The notes: generated by a model from the sequence alone, not told the origin. A DNA stretch of 64,000 nt from Convivina praedatoris (GCF_933208495.1 NZ_CAKOET010000001.1:124001-188000), one strand, 5' to 3'. Shown: positions 8,042 through 16,826, counted from the first letter of the stretch. Program-made: numbers and translations.

Positions 8042-8079
8042 TAAAAGCGCTTGCATTGTGTAAATTATTTTCATATAAT
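8042..8079 (+). promoter_or_regulatory. gnd operon promoter with cre-like site
   Basis: TTGCAT (8051-8056) and TATAAT (8074-8079) are spaced by 17 bases. TAAAAGCGCTTGCA (8042-8055) fits 12 of 14 positions of the cre consensus and covers most of the -35 box, so CcpA repression is expected. Confidence 0.8.
8060..8072. promoter_or_regulatory. Candidate RpiR-type operator 2
   Basis: GTAAATTATTTTC differs from operator 1 at a single position and fills the spacer between the -35 and -10 boxes of the gnd promoter, a position suited to repression. Confidence 0.6.
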
Positions 8080-8124
8080 GAGTGAGTAGTTTAGTTATAG
8101 AAAAATAAAAAAGGGGTAGTAAAC

Positions 8125-9036
8125 ATGAAGTTTGCGATGATTGGCCTGGGTAAGATGGGTCTTAACCTAGTTAAAAACGCCGTTGATAACGGTCATGAGG
8201 TAGTTGCCTTTGATTTGAATCCTGAATTCGTCAAGGAAGCTGCTGATTATTCTGACAAGATTGAAGCTGCAAGCAGCATCGATGATATGTTGGCAAAGTT
8301 GCCATCACCTAAGGTTGCTTGGGTAATGGTTCCAGCCGGTGTACCAACTAACTCAACCATCGATACTTTAATTGATAAGATGGAAGCTGGAGACATCATC
8401 ATTGATGGTGGTAACTCTAACTATAAGGATAACTTAGAGCAAAACAAGCGGACTACTGCCGCTGGTATCAAGTTCTTTGATGCCGGAACATCTGGTGGTA
8501 TGAACGGTGCTCGTAATGGTGGAAACTTCATGATTGGTGGCGATGACGCCCAAGCATGGACGGTTATCGAACCATTGTTTAAGTCAATCGCTGAACCTGA
8601 TGGTTACTTGTATACTGGTCGTCTTGGTTCTGGTCACTATTTGAAGATGGTCCACAATGGTATCGAATACGGTATGATGCAGGCCATTGCTGAAGGATTT
8701 GAAGTTCTTGAAGCTTCACAATTCGATTATGACTATGAAGCTGTTGCTAAGTTGTGGAACCATGGTTCGGTTATTCGTTCATGGTTGATGGAATTAGCTG
8801 AAGAGCAGTTTGCTAAGGATCCAAAGCTTTCTGCTATTTCAGGACGTATGCACTCATCTGGTGAAGGTAAGTGGACAGTTGAAGAATCTCTTGATTTGGA
8901 AGTACCTGCCCCAGTTATTTATCTTTCATTGGCAATGCGCTATCGTTCATTGCAAGAAGATACCTTCACTGGAAAAGTTGTTTCAGCTTTGCGGAATGGT
9001 TTTGGCGGACACGCCATGGATGCTGCTAAGAAATAA
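8125..9036 (+). CDS. gnd: 6-phosphogluconate dehydrogenase (decarboxylating), short NAD type
   Basis: This enzyme oxidises 6-phosphogluconate to ribulose 5-phosphate and CO2, the entry to the phosphoketolase pathway of heterofermenters. The 303-residue protein has the Rossmann motif GLGKMG (residues 7-12), an acidic Asp30 at the end of the second strand that favours NAD over NADP, and the motifs IIDGGNSNYKD, FDAGTSGG and KMVHNGIEYGMMQ. It belongs to the short (about 300-residue) class rather than the 470-residue class. It is first in a gluconate cluster, with a promoter carrying cre and RpiR-type sites. A terminator separates it from gntK. Confidence 0.93.
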   Translation: MKFAMIGLGKMGLNLVKNAVDNGHEVVAFDLNPEFVKEAADYSDKIEAASSIDDMLAKLPSPKVAWVMVPAGVPTNSTIDTLIDKMEAGDIIIDGGNSNYKDNLEQNKRTTAAGIKFFDAGTSGGMNGARNGGNFMIGGDDAQAWTVIEPLFKSIAEPDGYLYTGRLGSGHYLKMVHNGIEYGMMQAIAEGFEVLEASQFDYDYEAVAKLWNHGSVIRSWLMELAEEQFAKDPKLSAISGRMHSSGEGKWTVEESLDLEVPAPVIYLSLAMRYRSLQEDTFTGKVVSALRNGFGGHAMDAAKK

Positions 9037-9051
9037 TTTAGGTTCTTCGAA

Positions 9052-9077
9052 AAAGCTCCCAGTGGGGGCTTTTTTAT
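9052..9077 (+). terminator. Terminator between gnd and gntK
   Basis: AAAGCTCCC pairs with GGGGGCTTT across a short AGT loop, followed by T residues. It would separate gnd from gntK-gntP expression. Confidence 0.8.
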
Positions 9078-9094
9078 TCTAAAACTTATTGAAC

Positions 9095-9131
9095 GTTACC
9101 ACGGGTCATTTACAAGGACTAAATGGGTAAC
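9095..9131. repeat. Inverted repeat upstream of gntK
   Basis: GTTACC (9095-9100) and GGTAAC (9126-9131) form a six-pair inverted repeat with a 25-base spacer. A possible promoter TTGAAC (9089-9094) with TACAAG (9111-9116) lies within. It could be an operator or an RNA hairpin; the evidence is thin. Confidence 0.35.
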
Positions 9132-9149
9132 TAGATAATGGAGTATATG

Positions 9150-10691
9150 ATGGAATACATGATTGGTGTCGATTTAGGCACAACTTCAACCAAGGCCGTG
9201 CTCTTTGATGATCAAAATCAAGTGGTTGCACAGGCTAACTATGGTTATCCCCTTTATCGTGACGAACCAGACATGGCCGAAGAAGATTTGGATGAAATTT
9301 TTGTAGCCTTTTCTAACGCCTTAGGTTCAGTGATTCGTCAGGCTAATTTAGCCGAGGGAAACAAAATCACAGCCGTTTCATTCTCGTCAGCAATGCACTC
9401 GTTGATTGCCTTTGACAAAGATTGGAAACCATTAACTCGGGTAATTACTTGGGCTGATACGCGCGCTGTCGAATTTGCTGATGATTTAAAGAAAAGTGGC
9501 CTTGGACAAGAAATTTACAGTAAAACTGGTACGCCTATTCATCCCATGGCACCTTTGTCAAAGCTCTTGTGGCTGAAAAATGCTCATCCAGATATCTTCC
9601 AAAAGGCGGCCCACTATTTGGGTATTAAGGAATATTTGTTCCACCGTTTGTTTGGGACCAATAAGATGGATATTTCCATCGCTTCTGGAACGGGACTATT
9701 TAATATCTTCAATCAGGAGTGGGATGCTCAGGCCTTAGAATTGACTGGCCTAAAGCCTGAACAGTTGCCTAAGCCAGTTTCACCTTATGAGTATGAAACC
9801 AAGATGGTTGCTGAATATGCTGCTGTTTTGGGTATGCCAGCTGACACACCCTTTGTTTACGGTGCCGGCGATGGTCCTTTGTCTAACCTCGGGGTTGATG
9901 CCGTTAAACCTGGTGTGGCTGCTATTACTGTTGGGACTTCTGGTGCCATTCGAGTTGTTTCTGATAAACCTGTGATTGATCCAAAGGGTCGGACCTTTAC
10001 TTATGCTTTGGATAAGGATCACTGGGTGGTTGGTGGGCCCGTCAACAATGGTGGAGATGTCTTCCGCTGGGCTCGTGATAACTTGTTTGATGCCGAGAAG
10101 TCAACGGCAGCTTTGTTAGGTCGTGACGCCTATGATTTGATGACAGATATTGCTTCTCGGATTCCAGCTGGTTCAAATGGCCTGCTGTTCCATCCGTATT
10201 TGGGTGGTGAGCGAGCACCAATTTGGGATGCTAATGCTCGTGGTTCTTTCTTTGGTTTGAACCATAGTCATACCCGTGCCAACATGCTACGAGCAGTCTT
10301 GGAAGGTATTACCTTTAATATTTACATGGTTAGTTTGGCCCTTGAAGAAGTTGTGGGTAGTCTCAAGTCTATTCAGGCCACCGGTGGTTTTGCTCATTCA
10401 CCATTGTGGCGCCAAATGTTTGCTGATATCTTTGAGCAACCAGTCACTGTGCCAGAATCAATCGAATCTGGTGCCTTGGCAGCCGTGATTGTGGCTCAAA
10501 AAGCTTTGGGGGAGATTGACGATTTGTACGAGATCTCTAAATACGTTGGGAAGTCGGCTACTTATCAACCGAACCCTGAAAATTATGAAGCATACCGTGA
10601 ATTAGCGCCAATTTTCATTCGTTTGTCCCGTCAATTGCAAACTGAATACGACAATATTGCTAACTACCAACGTAAGCACAATGTTAAGTAA
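9150..10691 (+). CDS. gntK: Gluconokinase (FGGY family)
   Basis: This enzyme phosphorylates gluconate to 6-phosphogluconate, the substrate of the upstream gnd product. The protein has the FGGY-kinase ATP motif IGVDLGTTSTKAVLFD at its N-terminus, TWADTRAV, the GAGDGPLSNLGVDAV phosphate region and TGGFAHSPLWRQM. About 513 residues is normal for the family. Four ATG codons lie within 9138-9161 in frame. I prefer 9150 because GGAG (9140-9143) lies six bases before it; 9138 has no good site. The start region is a tandem near-duplication of ATGGAGTATATG. Confidence 0.9.
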   Translation: MEYMIGVDLGTTSTKAVLFDDQNQVVAQANYGYPLYRDEPDMAEEDLDEIFVAFSNALGSVIRQANLAEGNKITAVSFSSAMHSLIAFDKDWKPLTRVITWADTRAVEFADDLKKSGLGQEIYSKTGTPIHPMAPLSKLLWLKNAHPDIFQKAAHYLGIKEYLFHRLFGTNKMDISIASGTGLFNIFNQEWDAQALELTGLKPEQLPKPVSPYEYETKMVAEYAAVLGMPADTPFVYGAGDGPLSNLGVDAVKPGVAAITVGTSGAIRVVSDKPVIDPKGRTFTYALDKDHWVVGGPVNNGGDVFRWARDNLFDAEKSTAALLGRDAYDLMTDIASRIPAGSNGLLFHPYLGGERAPIWDANARGSFFGLNHSHTRANMLRAVLEGITFNIYMVSLALEEVVGSLKSIQATGGFAHSPLWRQMFADIFEQPVTVPESIESGALAAVIVAQKALGEIDDLYEISKYVGKSATYQPNPENYEAYRELAPIFIRLSRQLQTEYDNIANYQRKHNVK

Positions 10692-10745
10692 TTGTTATTT
10701 TTATTTATAAATAGGAGATGAAGTCTTGTACTTCAAACACATACT

Positions 10746-12128
10746 ATGGCTTTTGTAATGTTATTCATTTCAATTTTGATTTTGCTCTTATTGATTACAA
10801 AATTAAAATTGAATACCTTCGTATCTCTAGTAATTACGGCCTTTATCCTGGCCTTGTTACTGGGTATGCCCCCAATGAAAATTCCTAATGCGGTCCTTGG
10901 ATCGGAAGGAATGGGCAATATTCTAGGATCAAACGCCGTCATCTTCATTTTTGGTGGTATGATTGGTCGTTTAGTTGCTGATGCAGGTGGTTCTTACCGA
11001 ATCGCCAAGACTTTGATTGATTGGTTTGGTCTTAAGCGCTTGCAGTGGGCCGTCCTATTAGCTTCATTTATTATCGGTATTTCGATGATTTTTGGGGTTG
11101 GAATGGTTTTGCTAATTCCAATTGTCTTTGCCGTAGCGATTGAAGCCGGCGTACCTTTGTTGTACTTAGGTATTTCTATGACGGCGGCCTTGAGTTCAGC
11201 CCAAGGCTTCTTACCTCCTCAACCAGCACCAACTGCGGTGGCTTCACAATTGCATGCAAATGTTGGTTTGATGTTGATTTTTGGTTTGTTAGTGGCTGTT
11301 ATTACTGCCGTTGTTGCCGGACCAATGTTTACTACATTAGCTAAGCGTTATGCACCGGATGCTTTTAAATTTACGGACCACATTGAAGCGGTCGGTGAAA
11401 TGAAAGAATATGACCTAAAGGAAACCCCTGGTTTTGCTTTGTCAGTATTGACTTCAGTCTTTCCACTGATCTTTATGATTATTGCCACGGTATATAAGTT
11501 GGTTGTGACGGGTGGAAAGACACCACTCCATCCAAGCATGGTTTATCAAATTATTGATTTCCTTGCCAATCCTGCTGTAGCGATGACAATCTCTTTAATT
11601 TTTGCTATTTATACTATGGGTATTTTGCAGGGCAAGGATATGAAGGTGATTGGCGCTTCTCTAAACGAAGGAATGGCTGCCGTTTCTGGTATCTTGCTAA
11701 TCGTTGGTGGTGGTGGAGCTCTACGTGGGGTCTTGGTTACTTCTGGTTTGTCAAACCAAGTCGCCCAGTTGTTCCAATCCAATGGTGCTATGAGTCCGCT
11801 AGCGATTGTGTTCTTTGCTTGGGCAGTGGCTTCTTTGCTACGAATTGCCGTTGGTTCAGCCACTGTGGCTGGTATTACGGCTGTTGGGGTCGTCAACGGT
11901 ATCTTGGCTTCCAATGCCACTAACAGCATGCTATTAGTATTTGTTGCTTTGGCCATTGGAGCTGGTTCTTTGATTGCTTCTCACGTAAACGATGCTGGTT
12001 TCTGGATTTTCAAAGAATTCTTTGACCTAAGTGTTAAGCAAACTTTCCAAATTTGGACAGTTTTGGAAACTATTATTTCGGTTACTGGTTTAATCGTTAT
12101 TTTGATTTTAACTGCTATCTTTGCCTAA
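10746..12128 (+). CDS. gntP: Gluconate permease, GntP family
   Basis: This is a 460-residue integral membrane protein with about 12 hydrophobic helices and GntP-type segments (FGGMIGRLVADAGGSYRIAKT, GFLPPQPAPTA, and ASHVNDAGFWIFKEFF near the C-terminus). It imports gluconate by proton symport for the adjacent gluconokinase. The ATG at 10746 lacks a close ribosome binding site. The nearest, TAGGAG (10712-10717), is almost 30 bases upstream and better placed for a short TTG-initiated frame (10726-10758) that overlaps this start. Translational coupling is possible. A strong terminator follows. Confidence 0.9.
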   Translation: MAFVMLFISILILLLLITKLKLNTFVSLVITAFILALLLGMPPMKIPNAVLGSEGMGNILGSNAVIFIFGGMIGRLVADAGGSYRIAKTLIDWFGLKRLQWAVLLASFIIGISMIFGVGMVLLIPIVFAVAIEAGVPLLYLGISMTAALSSAQGFLPPQPAPTAVASQLHANVGLMLIFGLLVAVITAVVAGPMFTTLAKRYAPDAFKFTDHIEAVGEMKEYDLKETPGFALSVLTSVFPLIFMIIATVYKLVVTGGKTPLHPSMVYQIIDFLANPAVAMTISLIFAIYTMGILQGKDMKVIGASLNEGMAAVSGILLIVGGGGALRGVLVTSGLSNQVAQLFQSNGAMSPLAIVFFAWAVASLLRIAVGSATVAGITAVGVVNGILASNATNSMLLVFVALAIGAGSLIASHVNDAGFWIFKEFFDLSVKQTFQIWTVLETIISVTGLIVILILTAIFA

Positions 12129-12139
12129 ATTCATTGATT

Positions 12140-12166
12140 AGCCATCCAATTTGGATGGCTTTTTGA
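12140..12166 (+). terminator. Terminator after gntP
   Basis: AGCCATCC (12140-12147) pairs with GGATGGCT (12153-12160) around AATTT, followed by a T run. Confidence 0.9.
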
Positions 12167-12172
12167 TTATAT

Positions 12173-12245
12173 TTGCAATTTAAAAAGTGAACCTGTAAAA
12201 TAGTGACCATCGCTTAATAAAAAAAAGTGGTCACTTTGTGGCTTG
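12173..12245 (+). promoter_or_regulatory. Promoter and long inverted repeat before the APC permease
   Basis: TTGCAA (12173-12178) and TAAAAT (12196-12201) are 17 bases apart. Directly after the -10 box, AGTGACCA (12202-12209) is repeated in inverted form as TGGTCACT (12238-12245). It could be an operator pair or a stem-loop at the 5' end of the transcript. No known regulator motif was recognised. Confidence 0.6.
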
Positions 12246-12268
12246 AATAATAATTTGGAAGGGAACAC

Positions 12269-13867
12269 ATGAAGCAAAATAAAATCGGCCTTCTACAACT
12301 TGTCTTGTTGGGATTAGGCTCATTAATTGGATCCGGATGGTTATTTGGATCTTGGGAAGCTACTATGGTCGCTGGACCGGCTGCAATCATTTCTTGGGTA
12401 ATCGGGGCAGTTGTCATCAGTGTCATTGCTTATAACTATATTGAATTGGGGACAATGTTCCCTGAATCAGGTGGAATGAGTAAGTTTGCCCAGTATACAC
12501 ATGGTTCATTGCTAGGATTTATTGCCTCGTGGGCTAATTGGGTGTCATTAGTAACTCTGATTCCGATTGAAGCCGTGGCGGCTGTGCAATACATGAGTAC
12601 TTGGCCTTGGTCGTGGGCAAATTGGACGAAACACTTTGTGGTTAATGGGTCAATTACGACCCCAGGACTACTGGTAGTTTTTGGTTTCATCATTGTTTTT
12701 ACACTTTTGAACTTTTGGTCAGTGAGCTTGCTGACTCGCTTTACCAGTTTTATTTCTTTCTTTAAGTTGGGTGTGCCCCTTCTAACGATTGTGATGTTGA
12801 CAATGTCTGGTTTTCATCCAGGCAACTATGGAAGTTCTTTGCATGAATTTATGCCTTACGGTAGCGCACCTATATTTGCTGCGACGACTGTTTCAGGAAT
12901 TATCTTCTCTTTTAATGCCTTTCAGACCATTATTAATATGGGAAGCGAAGTTAAGAATCCTAAACGTGATATTTCCTTAGGAATTACTTTATCTTTGGGA
13001 ATCAGTGCGGTTTTGTATATTTTGATTCAAAGTACGTATATCACTTCTATCGATCCAGCTATGTTGGCCAAATATGGTTGGCATGGACTTGACTTCCAAT
13101 CGCCATTCGCTGATTTAGCTATTTTACTTGGTATTCATTGGTTGGCTGTATTACTTTATATGGATGCCTTCGTTTCACCATTTGGAACTGGAGTTTCCTT
13201 TGCAGCTTCAACAGCTCGTGCCTTGTCTGCAATGGCTTCTAATAAGCATATTCCACAATTTGTGGGTAAAATCAATAAAAAGTATGGCATTCCTCGCTTA
13301 GCCATGATTACCAATGCCATTTTAAGTATGTTAATGGTATCTATTTTCCGTTCATGGGGTACTCTTGCTAGTGTGATTTCGACTTCAACCCTGATTGCGT
13401 ACTTAACTGGTCCAGTGACCGTTGTATCATTGCGTAAGATGGCACCTAATTTTAATCGGCCAGTTAAATCAAAAAATCTTCGATTTATGGCACCATTGGC
13501 TTTCGTTTTGGCTTCTCTGGCAACTTACTGGGCGATGTGGCCGACAACGATTGAGGTTATTTTGATTATTGCACTTGGTTTGCCATTCTATTTCTATTAT
13601 GAATGGCGTCAGGGATGGGATCGTGAACGTTCACGTAAGCAAGTGGCTGGTAGTTCTTGGATGATATCTTATCTAGTTGTACTTTCGATTATGTCTTACA
13701 TCGGTAGTAAAGAGTTTAACGGGATTGGTTTAATCCACTATCCATTTGACTTTATCATGGTAATTGTCGTAGCTCTTGGCTTTTATGGATGGGGAACTGA
13801 TAGTCGTCTAGTAACTAAATACTTCCGGCAAGCTCGCAAGGTCAACGATAAAGTTGACGAAGATTAA
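12269..13867 (+). CDS. APC-family amino acid permease (YveA/aspartate-type)
   Basis: This 532-residue amino acid-polyamine-organocation permease begins LVLLGLGSLIGSGWLFGSWEA, the conserved first helix with the glycine-rich motif, and has about 12-14 helices with FNAFQTIINMGSEVKNPKRDI in the middle. The FGSWEA segment and length resemble the B. subtilis YveA-type aspartate/glutamate permeases. Substrate is therefore probably an acidic amino acid, but this is inference. It has its own promoter with an unusual inverted repeat and its own terminator. Confidence 0.8.
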   Translation: MKQNKIGLLQLVLLGLGSLIGSGWLFGSWEATMVAGPAAIISWVIGAVVISVIAYNYIELGTMFPESGGMSKFAQYTHGSLLGFIASWANWVSLVTLIPIEAVAAVQYMSTWPWSWANWTKHFVVNGSITTPGLLVVFGFIIVFTLLNFWSVSLLTRFTSFISFFKLGVPLLTIVMLTMSGFHPGNYGSSLHEFMPYGSAPIFAATTVSGIIFSFNAFQTIINMGSEVKNPKRDISLGITLSLGISAVLYILIQSTYITSIDPAMLAKYGWHGLDFQSPFADLAILLGIHWLAVLLYMDAFVSPFGTGVSFAASTARALSAMASNKHIPQFVGKINKKYGIPRLAMITNAILSMLMVSIFRSWGTLASVISTSTLIAYLTGPVTVVSLRKMAPNFNRPVKSKNLRFMAPLAFVLASLATYWAMWPTTIEVILIIALGLPFYFYYEWRQGWDRERSRKQVAGSSWMISYLVVLSIMSYIGSKEFNGIGLIHYPFDFIMVIVVALGFYGWGTDSRLVTKYFRQARKVNDKVDED

Positions 13868-13872
13868 AATTA

Positions 13873-13918
13873 AAACTTATCTAGTTCAAATTATTGTTCT
13901 GGGTAGGTTTTTTATTTT
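13873..13918 (+). terminator. Terminator after the first APC permease
   Basis: AAACTTATCTAG (13873-13884) and CTGGGTAGGTTT (13899-13910) pair over 12 positions, including wobbles, and a T-rich tract follows. Confidence 0.7.
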
Positions 13919-13930
13919 TTTATGAAGAAA

Positions 13931-13959
13931 TTGACAGGAATATGAGAAAATGTTAATAT
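13931..13959 (+). promoter_or_regulatory. Strong promoter of the second APC permease
   Basis: A consensus -35 TTGACA (13931-13936) is followed after 17 bases by TAATAT (13954-13959), with TGT in front as an extended -10. Confidence 0.8.
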
Positions 13960-14001
13960 AAAAGGAACATAAATTTAATTGCATTTGTTGGAGGGGAAAA
14001 T

Positions 14002-15429
14002 ATGTCAGATAAGCGTCCAGGCGGTGGATGGTTTCACCGTGCTGATCCATCTAAGTTTGAGCAAAGCGATGCCCATTTGAAGAAAACTTTGGGAACTAAA
14101 GAAATGTTGGCTTTGGGCTTGGGAACCATTGTTTCAACCGCTATCTTTACTTTGCCAGGAATTGTGGCGGCTAACCACGCTGGGCCAGCCGTGGCCTTGT
14201 CGTTTGTTGTTGCAGCGATTGTTTCTGGATTAACGGCCTTTGCCTATGCTGAGTTTGCTTCAGCTTTGCCTTTTGCTGGGTCCGTTTATTCATGGGCCAG
14301 TGTTGTCTTTGGAGAAGTCTTTGGCTGGATTGCTGGTTGGGCCTTGTTAGCTGAATATTTTATCGCCGTGGCCTTTGTGGCCTCTGGCTGGTCAGCTAAT
14401 TTTAAGCTTTTCTTGTCATCATTCCATTTGGCTCTGCCTAATGTTTTGAATGGTTCCTTTGCTGCTGGTAACGGTGGGTTGATTGATTTGTTTTCACTGC
14501 TGGCCGTTTTGATTGTGGCAGCTCTGCTTTGGAAGGGTACGCATACCACTGCTGCGGTGGAAAACACCTTAGTGGTTGGTAAGTTGTTAGTTATCTTGAT
14601 TTTTATTGCGGTTGGTTTAACAGCCATCCATCCAAGTAACTATGTACCTTTCATTCCAACCCACAAGCCTGGAACTGATTTTGGTGGTTGGCAAGGTATT
14701 TCAGCTGGTGCTGCTCAGATTTTCTTGGCCTATATTGGTTTTGATTCAATTGCAGCTAACTCAGCCGAAGCTAAGGATCCCCAAAAGACCATGCCACGTG
14801 GAATCATTGGTTCCTTGGTGATTGCGACTGGTTTGTTTGTGACCGTGGCCTTGGTCCTAGTTGGTATGTTCCACTACACTAAGTACGCTAATAATGCAGC
14901 TCCAGCTGCTTGGGCCTTGTTGGAATCTGGTCATCCTTATGTTTCTAACTTGCTTTCAGTTGTGGCTTTGGCCGGTATGTTTACGGCGATTATCGGAATG
15001 ATGATGGCTGGTTCCCGTTTGCTATACGCCTTTGGTCGTGATGGTTTGTTGCCAAAGTTCTTGGGTGATGTTAACGGTAAGGGATTACCTAACAATGCCT
15101 TGTTAGTATTGACCGTTATTGCAGTTTTGATTGGTTCAGTCTTTAGCTTTAACGAATTAGCTGCTCTGATTTCCGCTGGGACTTTGATCGCCTTCATTAT
15201 GGTTTCTCTTGGTATGTATGCGCTACGTCCTCGTGAAGGAAAAGATATTCCAGTGCCAGGTTTCCGTATGCCACTTTATCCAGTATTACCAGCCCTTGGG
15301 GCAGCTGGATCAATTTGGATTTTCACTCAATTGGATGTTCAAGCTCAAATTTATGCTGGTGGTTGGTTCTTGCTAGGATTAGTTGTGTATGCTCTTTATG
15401 GTTCTCGTCGGAGTAACCTACGTGATTAA
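14002..15429 (+). CDS. APC-family amino acid permease (cationic/branched-chain CAT type)
   Basis: This 475-residue permease starts with a hydrophilic stretch (GGGWFHRADPSKFEQSDA) and then LKKTLGTKEMLALGLGTIVSTAIFTLPG, the CAT-subgroup first helix. It includes FLAYIGFDSIAANSAEAKDPQKTMPRG and GRDGLLPKFLGDVNGKGLPN, typical of YfnA-like transporters. It imports an amino acid by proton symport; the substrate is not readable. The next gene encodes a class III aminotransferase resembling isoleucine 2-epimerase, so a branched-chain amino acid is a reasonable guess. It is driven by a near-consensus promoter. Confidence 0.82.
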   Translation: MSDKRPGGGWFHRADPSKFEQSDAHLKKTLGTKEMLALGLGTIVSTAIFTLPGIVAANHAGPAVALSFVVAAIVSGLTAFAYAEFASALPFAGSVYSWASVVFGEVFGWIAGWALLAEYFIAVAFVASGWSANFKLFLSSFHLALPNVLNGSFAAGNGGLIDLFSLLAVLIVAALLWKGTHTTAAVENTLVVGKLLVILIFIAVGLTAIHPSNYVPFIPTHKPGTDFGGWQGISAGAAQIFLAYIGFDSIAANSAEAKDPQKTMPRGIIGSLVIATGLFVTVALVLVGMFHYTKYANNAAPAAWALLESGHPYVSNLLSVVALAGMFTAIIGMMMAGSRLLYAFGRDGLLPKFLGDVNGKGLPNNALLVLTVIAVLIGSVFSFNELAALISAGTLIAFIMVSLGMYALRPREGKDIPVPGFRMPLYPVLPALGAAGSIWIFTQLDVQAQIYAGGWFLLGLVVYALYGSRRSNLRD

Positions 15430-15433
15430 TGTA

Positions 15434-15463
15434 AAAAAACTCCCACTCTTGGGAGTTTTTTTG
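15434..15463 (+). terminator. Terminator between permease and epimerase-like gene
   Basis: ACTCCCA-CTCT-TGGGAGT (15439-15456) has A and T flanks. No clear promoter lies between it and the next gene, so read-through is probable. Confidence 0.85.
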
Positions 15464-15491
15464 TCCAATTAAAGCAGTTTGGAGGTTAAAA

Positions 15492-16826
15492 ATGGATAAA
15501 AATCAATCGATTTTACAAAATGAATCTCAGTACTTAGCAGATGCAACCCGAATTAATTATTTTGATATTGTCATTGATCATGGGCAGGGTGCAACCGTTA
15601 CTGATGCTGATGGTAAAACTTATTTGGATTTACTGGCCAGTGCCAGTGCGACTAATACTGGCCACTCTCATCCTAAAGTGGTTGAAGCGATTACTAAACA
15701 GGCTCAAAAATTAATTCAATATACACCAGCTTACTTTTCAAACACGGCTACCGCTAAATTAGTGGATCGTCTAGCCTCCATTGCTCCAGGTGATTTTGAA
15801 AAAGAAGTGGCCTTTGGTAATTCTGGTTCAGATGCCAACGATGCCATCATTAAGTTTGCCCGAGCCTATACAAAACGGCCTTATGTAGTTAGTTTTACAG
15901 GTGCCTATCATGGTTCTACCTTTGGATCGATGTCAATGTCAGCCGTTAGTTTAAATATGACTCGTAAAATGGGGCCACTCTTGCCGGGAATGGTTAAAGT
16001 ACCTTATCCTGACCAACATCAGCGTCGCACTGGTGAAAGTGATGATGAATTTTCTGAGCGGATGTTTGAACAGTTCCGTTTACCCTTTGAAACCTATTTA
16101 CCCGCTGATGAAGTGGCCTTGGTTGAAATTGAAGCAATTCAAGGGGATGGTGGCATTGTGAAGGCACCACAGCGCTACATGGATTTGGTTTATGATTTCA
16201 CTCGTCAACATGGGATTGTCTTTGCGGTTGATGAAGTCAATCAAGGACTGGGTCGAACAGGTAAAATGTGGTCAATTGATAATTTTGGCATTGCCCCAGA
16301 CTTGATTGCTGTGGGTAAGTCGATTGCCAGTGGGTTACCACTGAGTGCCGTTATCGGCCGTAAAGAAATAATGGAAAGCCTCGATGCTCCTGCTAACGTC
16401 TATACGACGGCGGGAAATCCAGTTGCCGCTGCTGCTGCCTTGGCTACTTTGGATGTAATTGAGGAAGAGAAGCTAGCTGATCGTTCACACCAGCTAGGTA
16501 TAAAAGCTCGAAAATTCTTTGAAGATGCCGCCAAAAAATATAATTTCATTGGGGATGTCCGTTTATACGGATTTAATGGTGGTATTGATATTGTGGATGC
16601 GGATGGGCGACCTGACGTTAAGGCTACCACTAAATTGATTTATCGCATTTACGAATTAGGGGCCATTATGATCAGTTTACGGGGCTCAACCTTACGTTTT
16701 CAGCCACCATTGGTTATGACGGATGCGCAGTTGGATCAGAGCCTAGCCATTATTGATCAAGCATTTAGTGAACTAGCGGCTGGTAAATTGGCCTTACCTC
16801 AAACGGCTAATCATATTGGTTGGTAA
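15492..16826 (+). CDS. Class III PLP enzyme, isoleucine 2-epimerase-like
   Basis: This 444-residue class III aminotransferase-fold protein closely resembles the branched-chain amino acid racemase of Lactobacillus buchneri/otakiensis. Segments such as ARINYF.IVIDHG, DLLASASATNTGHSHPKVV, FGNSGSDANDAIIKFARAY and IEAIQGDGGIVKAP match what I recall of that family, as does the terminal HIGW. The PLP lysine lies in AVGKSIASGLPLSAV. It probably interconverts L-isoleucine and D-allo-isoleucine. A GABA-type aminotransferase is the alternative. GGAGG (15481-15485) precedes the ATG. It follows an amino acid permease. Confidence 0.75.
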   Translation: MDKNQSILQNESQYLADATRINYFDIVIDHGQGATVTDADGKTYLDLLASASATNTGHSHPKVVEAITKQAQKLIQYTPAYFSNTATAKLVDRLASIAPGDFEKEVAFGNSGSDANDAIIKFARAYTKRPYVVSFTGAYHGSTFGSMSMSAVSLNMTRKMGPLLPGMVKVPYPDQHQRRTGESDDEFSERMFEQFRLPFETYLPADEVALVEIEAIQGDGGIVKAPQRYMDLVYDFTRQHGIVFAVDEVNQGLGRTGKMWSIDNFGIAPDLIAVGKSIASGLPLSAVIGRKEIMESLDAPANVYTTAGNPVAAAAALATLDVIEEEKLADRSHQLGIKARKFFEDAAKKYNFIGDVRLYGFNGGIDIVDADGRPDVKATTKLIYRIYELGAIMISLRGSTLRFQPPLVMTDAQLDQSLAIIDQAFSELAAGKLALPQTANHIGW

